The notes: generated from the letters alone by a model not told the origin. Shown: positions 14,127-21,481, counted from the stretch's first letter. The stretch: DNA of 30,180 nucleotides from JAHJSY01 sp964557155 (GCA_964557155.1 CAZKZC010000004.1:1-30180), one strand, 5' to 3'. Program-made: numbers and translations.

Positions 14127-16886
14127 ATGAAAAACGATTACATAACAATTAAAAATGCCAAGGTTCATAATTTGAAAAATGTTAGCGTTAAGATTCCGAG
14201 AAATAAGTTAGTAGTTATTACTGGTGTTTCTGGATCTGGAAAATCGTCTTTAGCTTTTGATACTCTATATGCTGAAGGTCAGAGAAGATATGTAGAAAGT
14301 TTATCAGCTTACGCTCGTCAATTTTTAGGAATAATGGATAAGCCAGATGTCGAAAAAATAGAAGGGATAAGTCCAGCCATTTCTATTGACCAAAGAAAAG
14401 CGATTCATAATCCACGATCTACAGTGGGTACAGTTACGGAGATTTATGATTATCTTCGTCTTTTATTTGCCAAAATCGGTAAACCTCATTGTCCTCAATG
14501 CGGAAAGTTAATTTCTCGTCAAGAAAGTGGACAAATATTAAAACAAATATTAAAACTTCCTAGCGATTCAGAAATTGTTATTCTAGGTCCGGTTGTTCGC
14601 TCTCAAAAAGGAGAACATAAAGCGGTTTTAGAAGAAATTAAAAGAGGTGGTTATGTCCGGGTGAGGGTGGACGGAATTGTTTATACAGTTGAGCAATCTT
14701 TGGAAAGAGTTTTAGATAAGAACAAGGTACATGATATTGAAATTGTTGTAGATGACTTAATTATTAACAACGAGCTAAGCAAAGAAAGGTTAAGTGACTC
14801 GTTAGAAATAGGGCTAAGAATAGGCAAAGGGCTAGTTATGGTTAATGATTTTATGTTCAGTGTTCGCTTCGCCTGTGATAAATGTGGAATTTCTTTGCCA
14901 GAGTTAGAACCTCGCCTGTTCTCTTTTAATAATCCTTATGGGGCCTGTTCTAAATGTACTGGCTTGGGTGAAAAGTTAGAAGTTGATCCTGAATTAGTTA
15001 TGCCTAATCCTAATCTTACTCTTGCCGAAGGAGCTATTATTCCTTGGATGAAAGCTTTCAATAGAGTCGGTCGTCAAAGCTATGTTTATCAACAGCTTTC
15101 CGAACTAGCCGAAAGATATGATTTTTCATTAGATGTGCCAGTAGGGACTTTGTCAGAAGAAATAATAGATAAAATCTTATATGGCAACGGAAAATTTGAA
15201 GGAGTTGTTCATAATTTAGAAAGAAGATATCATACAACTGATTCTGACTGGACTCGTAAAGAAATTGAACAATATATGGTAGTACGGCAATGTCCCGAAT
15301 GTCACGGCAAGCGATTGAAACCAGAGGTTCTGGCGGTGAAAGTAAATAATTGTTCCATAGATCAGCTTACCGAGACAAGCATAGGTAAACTTAAAAATTT
15401 CTTTGAAAAGTTTCCAGATTCAAAAATCTCTAAACCAATAAAAGAAGAGATTTTAAATCGTTGTCAACTTTTGATTGATGTCGGGCTTGATTATTTAACC
15501 TTAGATAGAAAGGCCTCTACTCTGTCCGGCGGGGAAGAGCAAAGAATAAAGCTGTCTATTCAAATTGGTTCAAAATTAACAGGGGTGTTGTATGTTCTAG
15601 ATGAACCGTCTATTGGCCTTCATCCGAGAGATCAAAAAAAACTCATTGGCACTTTAAAAACATTAAGAGATTTTGGAAATACTGTTATTGTTGTTGAACA
15701 TGATATGCAAACTATTAAAGAAGCTGATTGGATAATTGATGTTGGGCCTGGAGCTGGTAAGTACGGGGGAGAGATAATCTTTGAAGGAACGGCAAAACAA
15801 TTGGCAAAGGCGAAAACTTTAACAGGAAATTATTTAAATAAGAAATTCTGCATAAGTCCGACTTATGCAGGCTTGCATAAGTCGGACTTATGTCAAACCC
15901 AAAAGTATTTGACGATTAAAAGCGCTACAGAGAATAATTTAAAGAATATAAATGTTAAAATTCCTCTAGCTAAATTTGTCTGTATAACAGGAGTTTCGGG
16001 ATCTGGCAAAAGTTCCTTAATGAATGATATTTTAGCCAAGGCACTGCTTAAGAAATTCTATCGTGCCAAAGATGAGCCAGGTCAGCATAAAGAGATATTA
16101 GGTATAGAATTTTTGAATAAAGTTGTTTTGGTTGATCAATCTCCGATTGGAAGGACGCCTCGTTCTAATCCGGCAACATATACTGGAGCTTTTTCGTATA
16201 TTAGGGATTTATTCTCTCAAACCAGAGAAGCTAAGGCGAGAAATTATACATCAGGATTGTTTAGTTTTAATGTTAAAGGAGGAAGGTGTGAGGCCTGTGA
16301 AGGTCAAGGTCAAGTTAAAATTGAAATGTATTTTATGCCGGACATATATACAGAATGTAAAGAGTGTAATGGTAAGAGATATAATGAAGAGGCCTTAGCA
16401 GTTAGTTATAATGGAAAGAATATTTCAGAAGTTTTAGATATGACTATTGAGGAGGCCTTAGGATTCTTTAAACAAGTGCCGGGTCTTAGTCAAAAACTTA
16501 AAATATTGAAAGAGGTTGGGCTTCCGTATATTCAGCTTGGTCAGCCAGCACCATCTTTATCTGGTGGAGAAGCTCAGAGAATAAAATTAGCGACAGAGCT
16601 TTCCAGAAAATCATCTGGGAAAACATTATACATTCTTGATGAACCAACAACGGGCCTTCACTTAGACGATATTAATAAACTGATAAAGGTCTTAAGAGAA
16701 TTATCTAATAAAGGCAACACGGTTGTTTCTATTGAGCACAACCCCGAATTTATTAAGTGCACGGACTGGGTAATAGATCTTGGTCCCGAAGGAGGCGACA
16801 AAGGCGGATATATTGTCGCCCAAGGTACTCCCAAAGATATAGCCAAAACCAAAAATTCCTACACCGGCCAATTTTTAAAAATTTGA
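14127..16886 (+). CDS. uvrA: excinuclease ABC subunit A
   Basis: UvrA is the damage-recognition ATPase of nucleotide excision repair; it dimerises and loads UvrB. The 919 residues have two ABC modules: Walker A GVSGSGKSSLAFDT (about 33) with signature LSGGEEQRIKL (about 466), and GVSGSGKSSLMND (about 622) with LSGGEAQRIKLA (about 811). Zinc modules CPQC, CDKC...CSKC, CPEC and CEAC...CKEC are present. Between the two halves, residues 575-589 (CISPTYAGLHKSDLC) are encoded by a nested palindrome (15850-15893), in a linker that is variable in the family. No uvrB or uvrC is in the window. The stop codon overlaps the -35 of the next promoter. Confidence 0.98.
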   Translation: MKNDYITIKNAKVHNLKNVSVKIPRNKLVVITGVSGSGKSSLAFDTLYAEGQRRYVESLSAYARQFLGIMDKPDVEKIEGISPAISIDQRKAIHNPRSTVGTVTEIYDYLRLLFAKIGKPHCPQCGKLISRQESGQILKQILKLPSDSEIVILGPVVRSQKGEHKAVLEEIKRGGYVRVRVDGIVYTVEQSLERVLDKNKVHDIEIVVDDLIINNELSKERLSDSLEIGLRIGKGLVMVNDFMFSVRFACDKCGISLPELEPRLFSFNNPYGACSKCTGLGEKLEVDPELVMPNPNLTLAEGAIIPWMKAFNRVGRQSYVYQQLSELAERYDFSLDVPVGTLSEEIIDKILYGNGKFEGVVHNLERRYHTTDSDWTRKEIEQYMVVRQCPECHGKRLKPEVLAVKVNNCSIDQLTETSIGKLKNFFEKFPDSKISKPIKEEILNRCQLLIDVGLDYLTLDRKASTLSGGEEQRIKLSIQIGSKLTGVLYVLDEPSIGLHPRDQKKLIGTLKTLRDFGNTVIVVEHDMQTIKEADWIIDVGPGAGKYGGEIIFEGTAKQLAKAKTLTGNYLNKKFCISPTYAGLHKSDLCQTQKYLTIKSATENNLKNINVKIPLAKFVCITGVSGSGKSSLMNDILAKALLKKFYRAKDEPGQHKEILGIEFLNKVVLVDQSPIGRTPRSNPATYTGAFSYIRDLFSQTREAKARNYTSGLFSFNVKGGRCEACEGQGQVKIEMYFMPDIYTECKECNGKRYNEEALAVSYNGKNISEVLDMTIEEALGFFKQVPGLSQKLKILKEVGLPYIQLGQPAPSLSGGEAQRIKLATELSRKSSGKTLYILDEPTTGLHLDDINKLIKVLRELSNKGNTVVSIEHNPEFIKCTDWVIDLGPEGGDKGGYIVAQGTPKDIAKTKNSYTGQFLKI
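15850..15893. repeat. nested palindrome inserted in frame in uvrA
   Basis: Arm GCATAAGTCCGACTTATGC (15850-15868), spacer AGGCTT, and a near-complement arm (15875-15893, 18 of 19 positions). Each arm is itself an 8-3-8 hairpin with a CCG/CGG core. The 19+6+19 layout equals that of the REP copies, but the sequence is different. It is translated as CISPTYAGLHKSDLC. Confidence 0.9.
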
Positions 16887-16911
16887 CATAGATTTTCAAG
16901 AATGATAAACT
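16883..16911 (+). promoter_or_regulatory. promoter of the small-protein/nucleotidyltransferase pair
   Basis: TTGACA (16883-16888), 17 nt, TAAACT (16906-16911) with TG-n before the -10. The ATG is 12 nt downstream. The -35 contains the uvrA stop codon. Confidence 0.75.
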
Positions 16912-16923
16912 AAAATTAGAATT

Positions 16924-17199
16924 ATGCAACAAGTTGTTACTTATCCAAAAACTAAACTAAAACTGTCCTTGAGGGAACACCCTCAAGAGATTCTTAGGAT
17001 CTGGGAGAAAGCTCAAGGGATTTGGAAGAATAAAAAGAAAAATATTAAAACAAAAAAGACAGCTCAGGATATGCAAGATGAAATTTTTAGAAAAATGCCT
17101 GCTGAGAAAAAAATTAGACTTGCTTTGGAGCTGACATCTTTTTGTTTAAAACTTAATTCTTTCAATGGAAATATCAAGTCAAGAAAAACTTCTTATTGA
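16924..17199 (+). CDS. small basic protein, partner of nucleotidyltransferase
   Basis: This 91-residue soluble, strongly basic protein has an N-terminal part (VTYPKTKLKLSLREHPQEIL) and a Lys-rich middle, then MPAEKKIRLALELTSFCLKLN. The last stretch resembles the 'M-x-P-E-x-K-L-x-x-A-L-x-L' short proteins often encoded just before AbiEii-like nucleotidyltransferases; this is from memory and unverified. Its 3' end overlaps the nucleotidyltransferase start by 35 nt, so the two are surely co-translated. An antitoxin or regulator role is inference only. The promoter upstream is good. Reading-frame confidence is high and functional confidence low. Confidence 0.65.
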   Translation: MQQVVTYPKTKLKLSLREHPQEILRIWEKAQGIWKNKKKNIKTKKTAQDMQDEIFRKMPAEKKIRLALELTSFCLKLNSFNGNIKSRKTSY

Positions 17200-17734
17200 T
17201 ATTGCTAAAATTCTTAGTGATCTCAAAATAAAATATGTTATTACTGGAGGTATGGCGGTTTCGGTTTGGGGAAGGCCAAGAGCAACTTTTGATATAGATA
17301 TCGTAGTTAAAATTATTGAATCACAAGCAAGTTTATTGGTAAGGGCTTTCAGAAATATCCGTAAAGCGGGCTATGCGGATGAGGAGATGGTAAAAGACGC
17401 AATTCGGCATAAAAGTGAGTTCAATTTTATTGATCCGGATAGCGGTTTAAAGGTTGATTTTTGGGTAACTAAAAAAGAAAAGTTATTTGAATTTAAAAAT
17501 AGGAAATTAAAGAAATTCAGAAATCAAAATATTTATTTTGTATCACCAGAAGATTTGATTTTAAATAAGTTGCAATGGCAGAAAGAAACTTATTCCACTA
17601 AGCATTTAGAAGATGCCGAATCAGTTTTAGCTATCTCTGGCAAAAAATTAGATATGGATTATCTTATACGACAAGCTGGAAAGTTGAAAATTCTAGATGA
17701 CCTAAATGACTTAATAAAAAAATCCTCAAATTAA
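17165..17734 (+). CDS. nucleotidyltransferase-fold protein (AbiEii/DUF6036-like)
   Basis: This 189-residue protein has a polymerase-beta-type nucleotidyltransferase core: YVITGGMAVSVWGRPRATFDIDIVV (about 20-44), with the G-G and D-x-D (DIDIV) catalytic motif, and a possible third acidic residue in LKVDFWV (about 98). PEDLILNKLQWQKE and KHLEDAESVL follow, as in AbiEii-like and related minimal nucleotidyltransferases. Such proteins can be toxins that modify tRNA ends, or antibiotic or protein modifiers. With the overlapping small gene upstream, a toxin-antitoxin-like module is plausible but not shown. The start overlaps the previous gene by 35 nt; no later Met fits the fold. Confidence 0.78.
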   Translation: MEISSQEKLLIDIAKILSDLKIKYVITGGMAVSVWGRPRATFDIDIVVKIIESQASLLVRAFRNIRKAGYADEEMVKDAIRHKSEFNFIDPDSGLKVDFWVTKKEKLFEFKNRKLKKFRNQNIYFVSPEDLILNKLQWQKETYSTKHLEDAESVLAISGKKLDMDYLIRQAGKLKILDDLNDLIKKSSN

Positions 17735-17796
17735 AACCCGTAGATGCCTTAAGATATGAATAAAATGTTATCCACAACTCCCATTTCTATGCAGTA

Positions 17797-17805
17797 TGGT
17801 ATAAT
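17797..17805 (+). promoter_or_regulatory. extended -10 promoter of the pilin gene
   Basis: TG-G-TATAAT, 6 nt before the ATG at 17812, with no good -35 and no Shine-Dalgarno sequence. This places the transcript start at the start codon. A consensus DnaA box (TTATCCACA, 17768-17776) lies just upstream. Confidence 0.7.
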
Positions 17806-17811
17806 AACACA

Positions 17812-18657
17812 ATGAAAAACAAAGCTTTCACATTAATAGAATTATTAGTAGTAATAGCCATACTGGGCTTATTGGCTAGTATAGTTTTTGTCTCTTTAAG
17901 TGGAGCTAGAGATAAAGCCAAAATAGCAGCTGGTCTTCAGTTTGAATCTAATATCTATCATGGTCTGGGTGCCTACGCCGTCGGCATCTGGGATTTTGAC
18001 GAGGGCTCAGGAACTATTGCCAATGATACTTCAGGAAACAATAATAACGGAACCTTAACTAATGGTCCCGTCTGGAGATGTGCTTCTACGGATAAAGATT
18101 ACACTCCTTCTGGAAAAGGATGTTCTTTAGAATTTGATGGAATTAATGATAATGTTAATATTCCGAATAGTACAGCACTTTTATCTAATAGTAATATTTT
18201 TACTCTAGAGGCTTGGTTCTATATGAAAGGAGGAAGTGGAGGGCATATAATATCAAAAGGATATGCTGTAGAATTTAATGTAATGGCTTTTACAGATGGA
18301 AGAATAAACAGTAAATTACATCCATGGTTTGGTGATGCCACAGCAGTTATTGCGGGTCCCGGCATTTTTTCTTTAAACGAATGGACGCATGTAGCGATAA
18401 CCTTTGACGGAAATAATTTAAAGATATATGTAAATGGAAAATTAGAAAAAACGAGCACAGCAGTTTCTGGCGATAGGGATAAAGCTAATTATCCGGTTCG
18501 TATTGGTGAAGATCCAATATATCCTCACTATAGCTGGTCTCCGAATTTTAATGGTTTAATCGACCGAGCTAAAATCTATGAACAAGCATTATCGGAAGCA
18601 CAGATTGGGCAGTTGTATGCTGAAGGATTGGAGGAACATAATTTAGTTTCAGAATAA
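17812..18657 (+). CDS. type IV pilin-like protein with LamG lectin domain
   Basis: This is a surface pseudopilin fused to an adhesive domain. The N-terminus MKNKAFTLIELLVVIAILGLLA is a class III prepilin signal: the cleavage site lies between Ala5 and Phe6 (Ala where Gly is usual), with the conserved Glu at mature position 5 and a hydrophobic helix to about residue 28. After a short linker, AVGIWDFDEGSG (about 56-67) begins a LamG/concanavalin-type jelly roll: NNNNGTL, CSLEFDGINDNVNIP, FTLEAWFYMK, EWTHVAITFDGNNLKIYVNG and LIDRAKIYEQALSEAQIGQLY. Such fusions are common in CPR genomes and suggest carbohydrate binding for host or surface attachment. It is monocistronic and probably leaderless, and is followed by REP copy 4. 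Confidence 0.88.
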   Translation: MKNKAFTLIELLVVIAILGLLASIVFVSLSGARDKAKIAAGLQFESNIYHGLGAYAVGIWDFDEGSGTIANDTSGNNNNGTLTNGPVWRCASTDKDYTPSGKGCSLEFDGINDNVNIPNSTALLSNSNIFTLEAWFYMKGGSGGHIISKGYAVEFNVMAFTDGRINSKLHPWFGDATAVIAGPGIFSLNEWTHVAITFDGNNLKIYVNGKLEKTSTAVSGDRDKANYPVRIGEDPIYPHYSWSPNFNGLIDRAKIYEQALSEAQIGQLYAEGLEEHNLVSE

Positions 18658-18682
18658 TAATTTAAAAATAAATTTAAGAATA

Positions 18683-18728
18683 AAAAGGAACCGAGTCGCT
18701 TTTAGCTAAAAGTGACTCGGTTCCTTTT
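18683..18728. repeat. REP-like palindrome, copy 4 (outer stem substituted)
   Basis: A 46-bp palindrome with one G·T pair: AAAAGGAACCGAGTCGCTTT, then TAGCTA, then its complement ending GGTTCCTTTT. Relative to copies 1-3 the outer stem has changed on both sides so that the long stem is kept, while the small hairpins in each arm are lost. The TTTTC following could give weak termination of the pilin gene. Confidence 0.9.
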
Positions 18729-18738
18729 CGGGGGTTGA

Positions 18739-18816
18739 CCCCGTAGAGAAAATTTGACTGCTTTCAGCGTTTAGATTTTTCAACAGAAAAATCTTTGTCA
18801 AATTTCTTCTACGGGG
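18739..18816. repeat. long inverted repeat upstream of groES
   Basis: The arms 18739-18758 and 18797-18816 match in 18 of 20 positions (CCCCGTAGA...ATTTGAC). Inside is a perfect 8-bp hairpin, AGATTTTT / AAAAATCT (18773-18794). The right arm ends immediately before the candidate -35 of groESL. Confidence 0.8.
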
Positions 18817-18844
18817 TTGACATTGTTTTTGTTTTGAGTAAACT
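18817..18844 (+). promoter_or_regulatory. candidate groESL promoter
   Basis: TTGACA (18817-18822), 16 nt, TAAACT (18839-18844). It would give a leader of about 105 nt. No CIRCE element (TTAGCACTC-N9-GAGTGCTAA) is seen. A second, weak start could lie in the leader at CATTAT (18943-18948), 7 nt before the ATG. Confidence 0.55.
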
Positions 18845-18867
18845 ATAAGATATTAAAAATAAATATA

Positions 18868-18955
18868 ATCCGAATACTGCGAATTAAATCCGAATACCGC
18901 GAATAATTTATTCGTAGCATTCGTATATCATTCGTAGATTTGCATTATAACAATT
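18868..18955 (+). promoter_or_regulatory. groES leader with repeated (A/G)CGAAT / ATTCGTA motifs, shared with ssb
   Basis: It contains ATCCGAATAC, TGCGAATTA, ATCCGAATACC, GCGAATAAT, then ATTCGTAGCATTCGTA, ATTCGTAGATTTGCATTATA and CAATT before the ATG. The last 60 nt align with the ssb leader (4872-4935 on the minus strand) with few differences. GCGAATAATTTATTCGT can form a small stem. Confidence 0.65.
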
Positions 18956-19243
18956 ATGAATATAAAACCATTATTTGATCATGTTTTAATTGAACCGATC
19001 AAATCCGAAGAAAAAACTAAAAGCGGTATCTATTTACCCGATACTGCCGAAAAAGAAAGACCTGAAGAAGGTATGGTTGTTGCTGTTGGTCCTGGGCATG
19101 AAAAGGCGGGGAAGATTATTGCGATGAAAGTAAAAATAGGCGATAGAGTACTATTTTCAAAATATAGTTTAACAGAATTAAAAATAGAAGATAAAGAATA
19201 TTTAATAGCAAAGCAAGGAGATATTCTTGCTATTGTAGAATAA
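18956..19243 (+). CDS. groES: co-chaperonin GroES
   Basis: GroES is the heptameric lid of the GroEL chamber. The 95 residues match the family from end to end: IKPLFDHVLIEPIKSEEKTKSGIYLPDTA with the mobile loop (about 17-34), GMVVAVGPG, KIGDRVLFSKYSLTELKIEDKEYLIAKQGDILAIVE. Full length. It is followed by groEL after 1 nt. The leader is shared with ssb and preceded by a long inverted repeat and a TTGACA promoter, so expression is probably tuned, but no known heat-shock operator is recognisable. Confidence 0.98.
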   Translation: MNIKPLFDHVLIEPIKSEEKTKSGIYLPDTAEKERPEEGMVVAVGPGHEKAGKIIAMKVKIGDRVLFSKYSLTELKIEDKEYLIAKQGDILAIVE

Positions 19244-19244
19244 T

Positions 19245-20873
19245 ATGGCAAAACAAATTAAGTTTCAGGAGGAAGCAAGAAGACAATTAAAAGCCGGAGT
19301 TGATAAATTAGCTAACGCTGTTAAGGTTACTCTTGGCCCAAAAGGTAGAAATGTTGTTTTAGACAAAGGTTATGGTTCGCCAATGATTACTAATGACGGA
19401 GTAACTATTGCTAAAGAAATTGAGCTAGAAGATAAAATAGAAAATTTAGGAGCCGAAATTGTTAAAGAGGTGGCTGAAAAAACTAATGATATGGTTGGAG
19501 ATGGAACAACCACTGCCGTTGTTTTGGCTCAAGCAATGATTAACGAAGGACTAAAAAATGTTGCCGCTGGAGCAAATCCTTTAGCTATAAAGAGAGGGAT
19601 TGAAAAAGGAGTGAAACAGGTTGTTAAGACATTAAAAGGAATGGCCAAACAAATTACTACCAAAGAAGAGATGGCTCAAGTAGCCACTATCTCTGCTGAA
19701 GATAAAGAGTTAGGAAGTTTAATTGCTGAAGTTATTGATGAGGTTGGAAAGAATGGAGTGGTTACGGTTGAAGAATCAAAAACATTTGGAATTGAGAAAG
19801 ATATTGTTAAGGGTCTTCAATTTGATCAAGGATATATTTCTCCATATATGATTACGAACGCTGAAAGAATGGAGGCTGTTTATGAAGAACCAATGATCTT
19901 GATAACCGACAAAAAGATTTCTGCCTTGAGCGAAATTCTTCCTGTCTTAGAAAAAATAGCTCAAGCTGGTAAAAAAGAATTAGTTCTTGTCGCCGAAGAT
20001 ATTACTGGAGAGGCCTTAGCTACTTTGGTAGTTAATAAATTGAGAGGTGTCTTTAATGTTTTGGCAATAAAAGCTCCCGGATTTGGAGACAGAAAGAAAG
20101 AGATGCTTAATGATATAGCTGTTGTTACTGGAACGGAAGTTATTTCTGAAGAAAAGGGGTTGAAATTAGAAAATGTTGAATTAAGCGTGCTTGGTTCTTG
20201 CCGAAGAATTGTTTCAACTAAAGAAAATACTACCATTGTTGAAGGCAAGGGAGATCAAGAAAAAATTAATAGCAGATTAGCTCAAATCAAAACTCAAATT
20301 AACTCAGCTTCTGATTTTGAAAAAGAAAAACTTCAAGAAAGATTGGCTAAACTTTCGGGAGGTGTTGGAGTAATTAAAGTTGGAGCTGCTACTGAAGTAG
20401 AACAAAAAGCAAAATTGCATAAAGTTGAAGATGCTCTAGCTGCGACAAAGGCAGCTGTTGAAGAAGGAATTGTTTCTGGTGGCGGAACAGCTTTACTCAG
20501 AGCAGCATTTTTAGGTCTGGGCAGTGTTGAAGTAGAAGGCGATGAAAAAATAGGAATAAATATTCTTAAGAAGGCTCTAGAAGAACCAATCAGGCAAATT
20601 CTTGTAAATGCCGGAGTGGATAGGGCAGAAGTTATTATTACAGAAATTAAAGAAAAGGGAGAGGGTTATGGTTATGATGCTGAAAAACTAAGAGAGGGAA
20701 ATTTAACAGAGCTAGGAATTATTGATCCAGTTAAAGTTGTTAGATCGTCTTTGCAAAACGCAGCCTCTGCTGCCAGTATGTTCTTAACCACAGAAGTTGT
20801 GGTTGCAAATCAACCAGAAGAAAAGAATTCGCCAGCTGGTGGAATGCCTCAAATGCCTCCAATGGGCTACTAG
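19245..20873 (+). CDS. groEL: chaperonin GroEL
   Basis: GroEL is the ATP-dependent folding chamber of two seven-membered rings. The 542 residues show the N-terminal LKAGVDKLANAVKVTLGPKGRNVVLDK, nucleotide loop GDGTTTAVVLAQAM (about 86), apical domain (about 190-375), and GIVSGGGTALLRA near 410. The C-terminal tail is GGMPQMPPMGY, a Met/Pro-rich end instead of the usual GGM repeats ending in Met. No frameshift or missing catalytic Asp is apparent. It starts 1 nt after groES and shares its transcript. The next gene has its own promoter. Confidence 0.98.
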   Translation: MAKQIKFQEEARRQLKAGVDKLANAVKVTLGPKGRNVVLDKGYGSPMITNDGVTIAKEIELEDKIENLGAEIVKEVAEKTNDMVGDGTTTAVVLAQAMINEGLKNVAAGANPLAIKRGIEKGVKQVVKTLKGMAKQITTKEEMAQVATISAEDKELGSLIAEVIDEVGKNGVVTVEESKTFGIEKDIVKGLQFDQGYISPYMITNAERMEAVYEEPMILITDKKISALSEILPVLEKIAQAGKKELVLVAEDITGEALATLVVNKLRGVFNVLAIKAPGFGDRKKEMLNDIAVVTGTEVISEEKGLKLENVELSVLGSCRRIVSTKENTTIVEGKGDQEKINSRLAQIKTQINSASDFEKEKLQERLAKLSGGVGVIKVGAATEVEQKAKLHKVEDALAATKAAVEEGIVSGGGTALLRAAFLGLGSVEVEGDEKIGINILKKALEEPIRQILVNAGVDRAEVIITEIKEKGEGYGYDAEKLREGNLTELGIIDPVKVVRSSLQNAASAASMFLTTEVVVANQPEEKNSPAGGMPQMPPMGY

Positions 20874-20884
20874 AAATAAGATGC

Positions 20885-20912
20885 TTGACAAAGTTTCTTG
20901 GCGGACTAAAAT
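20885..20912 (+). promoter_or_regulatory. promoter of the GreA-type gene
   Basis: TTGACA (20885-20890), 16 nt, TAAAAT (20907-20912). A Shine-Dalgarno-like AAGGTGGAG follows at 20914-20922, 11 nt before the ATG. Both halves match the consensus at five or six positions. Confidence 0.75.
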
Positions 20913-20933
20913 GAAGGTGGAGAAACAAGCATT

Positions 20934-21398
20934 ATGGAAGAAAGAAACAATTTTTATTTAACAAAAGAGGGATTGAATAAATTAGAGAAAGAATACGAAA
21001 CTTTAAAAATTCTTAGATCTAATAAGATCAAGGGAGATGTTCCTAGTATTTGGGAGTCAGAAGATTTGAATCCTGATTACCTGGCTTTTCAAGAAGATTT
21101 GAATTTTCTTGAAACAAGGTTGGCCGAACTGGAAGTTATTATAGAGAAAGCAGTTATCATTAAGAAACCACCCAGAAAAGATGCTATTGGTTTGGGGGCA
21201 ACAATTGCTGTCCAAGTTGGTGGTCAGAAAGATGAATTTACAATTGTTGGGACTCTAGAAGCTAACCCAATGCTAAGAAGAATTAGTGATGAGTCGCCGG
21301 TGGGCAGTGCTTTATTAGGTCACAAGGTTGGTGACGAGGTTACTGTTTTATCGCCGATGAAAGCGGTCTATAGAATAAAGAATATAAAATATAATTAG
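20934..21398 (+). CDS. greA: transcription elongation factor GreA
   Basis: GreA inserts its coiled coil into the RNA polymerase secondary channel and stimulates transcript cleavage in backtracked complexes. The 154 residues begin with YLTKEGLNKLEKEYETLKI, continue through the coiled coil with acidic tip SEDLNPDYLAFQED (about 39-52; family D-L-S-E-N-A-E-Y), and end with an FKBP-like C-terminal domain containing IVGTLEANPMLRRISDESPVGSALLGHKVGDEV. Length is close to E. coli GreA (158). The tip retains acidic residues, so a cleavage factor is more likely than an inactive Gfh-type homologue. REP copy 5 follows its stop and may terminate it. Confidence 0.9.
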   Translation: MEERNNFYLTKEGLNKLEKEYETLKILRSNKIKGDVPSIWESEDLNPDYLAFQEDLNFLETRLAELEVIIEKAVIIKKPPRKDAIGLGATIAVQVGGQKDEFTIVGTLEANPMLRRISDESPVGSALLGHKVGDEVTVLSPMKAVYRIKNIKYN

Positions 21399-21402
21399 AG
21401 TT

Positions 21403-21448
21403 AAAAAGGTGACCGATTCACTTTAGCGAAAGTGACTCGGTCGCTTTT
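21403..21448. repeat. REP-like palindrome, copy 5 (degenerate)
   Basis: The left part is AAAAGGTGACCGATTCACTTT, then AGCG, then AAAGTGACTCGGTCGCTTTT. It has several mismatches compared with copies 1-3 and looks like an older copy. It begins 4 nt after the greA stop. Confidence 0.85.
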
Positions 21449-21467
21449 GTTTTATTTTTAAGTGGTG

Positions 21468-21473
21468 TATAAT
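21468..21473 (+). promoter_or_regulatory. -10 element of the MFS gene
   Basis: TATAAT preceded by GGTG, 8 nt before the ATG at 21482, with no Shine-Dalgarno sequence. The -35 is poor. It fits the leaderless pattern seen for other genes here. Confidence 0.55.
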
Positions 21474-21481
21474 ATATAAAT

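Noticed and set aside
14792..14802. AAGTGACTCG in uvrA as another REP copy
   Set aside because: Only ten bases match, there is no second arm, and the protein sequence here is ordinary UvrA.
16795..16822. Inverted repeat GGCGACA / TGTCGCC near the uvrA 3' end
   Set aside because: It falls in the normal UvrA C-terminal motif (G-G-D-K-G-G), so codon use explains it.
17768..17776. Consensus DnaA box TTATCCACA as part of a replication origin
   Set aside because: A single site; no cluster, no dnaA or dnaN nearby and no AT-rich unwinding element with repeats. One match in 30 kb is not surprising.
17735..18816. Recurring CCCGTAGA (7765, about 17735, 18740 and inverted at 18809) as a repeat family
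   Set aside because: Eight bases are shared without extended similarity; too short to support a family.
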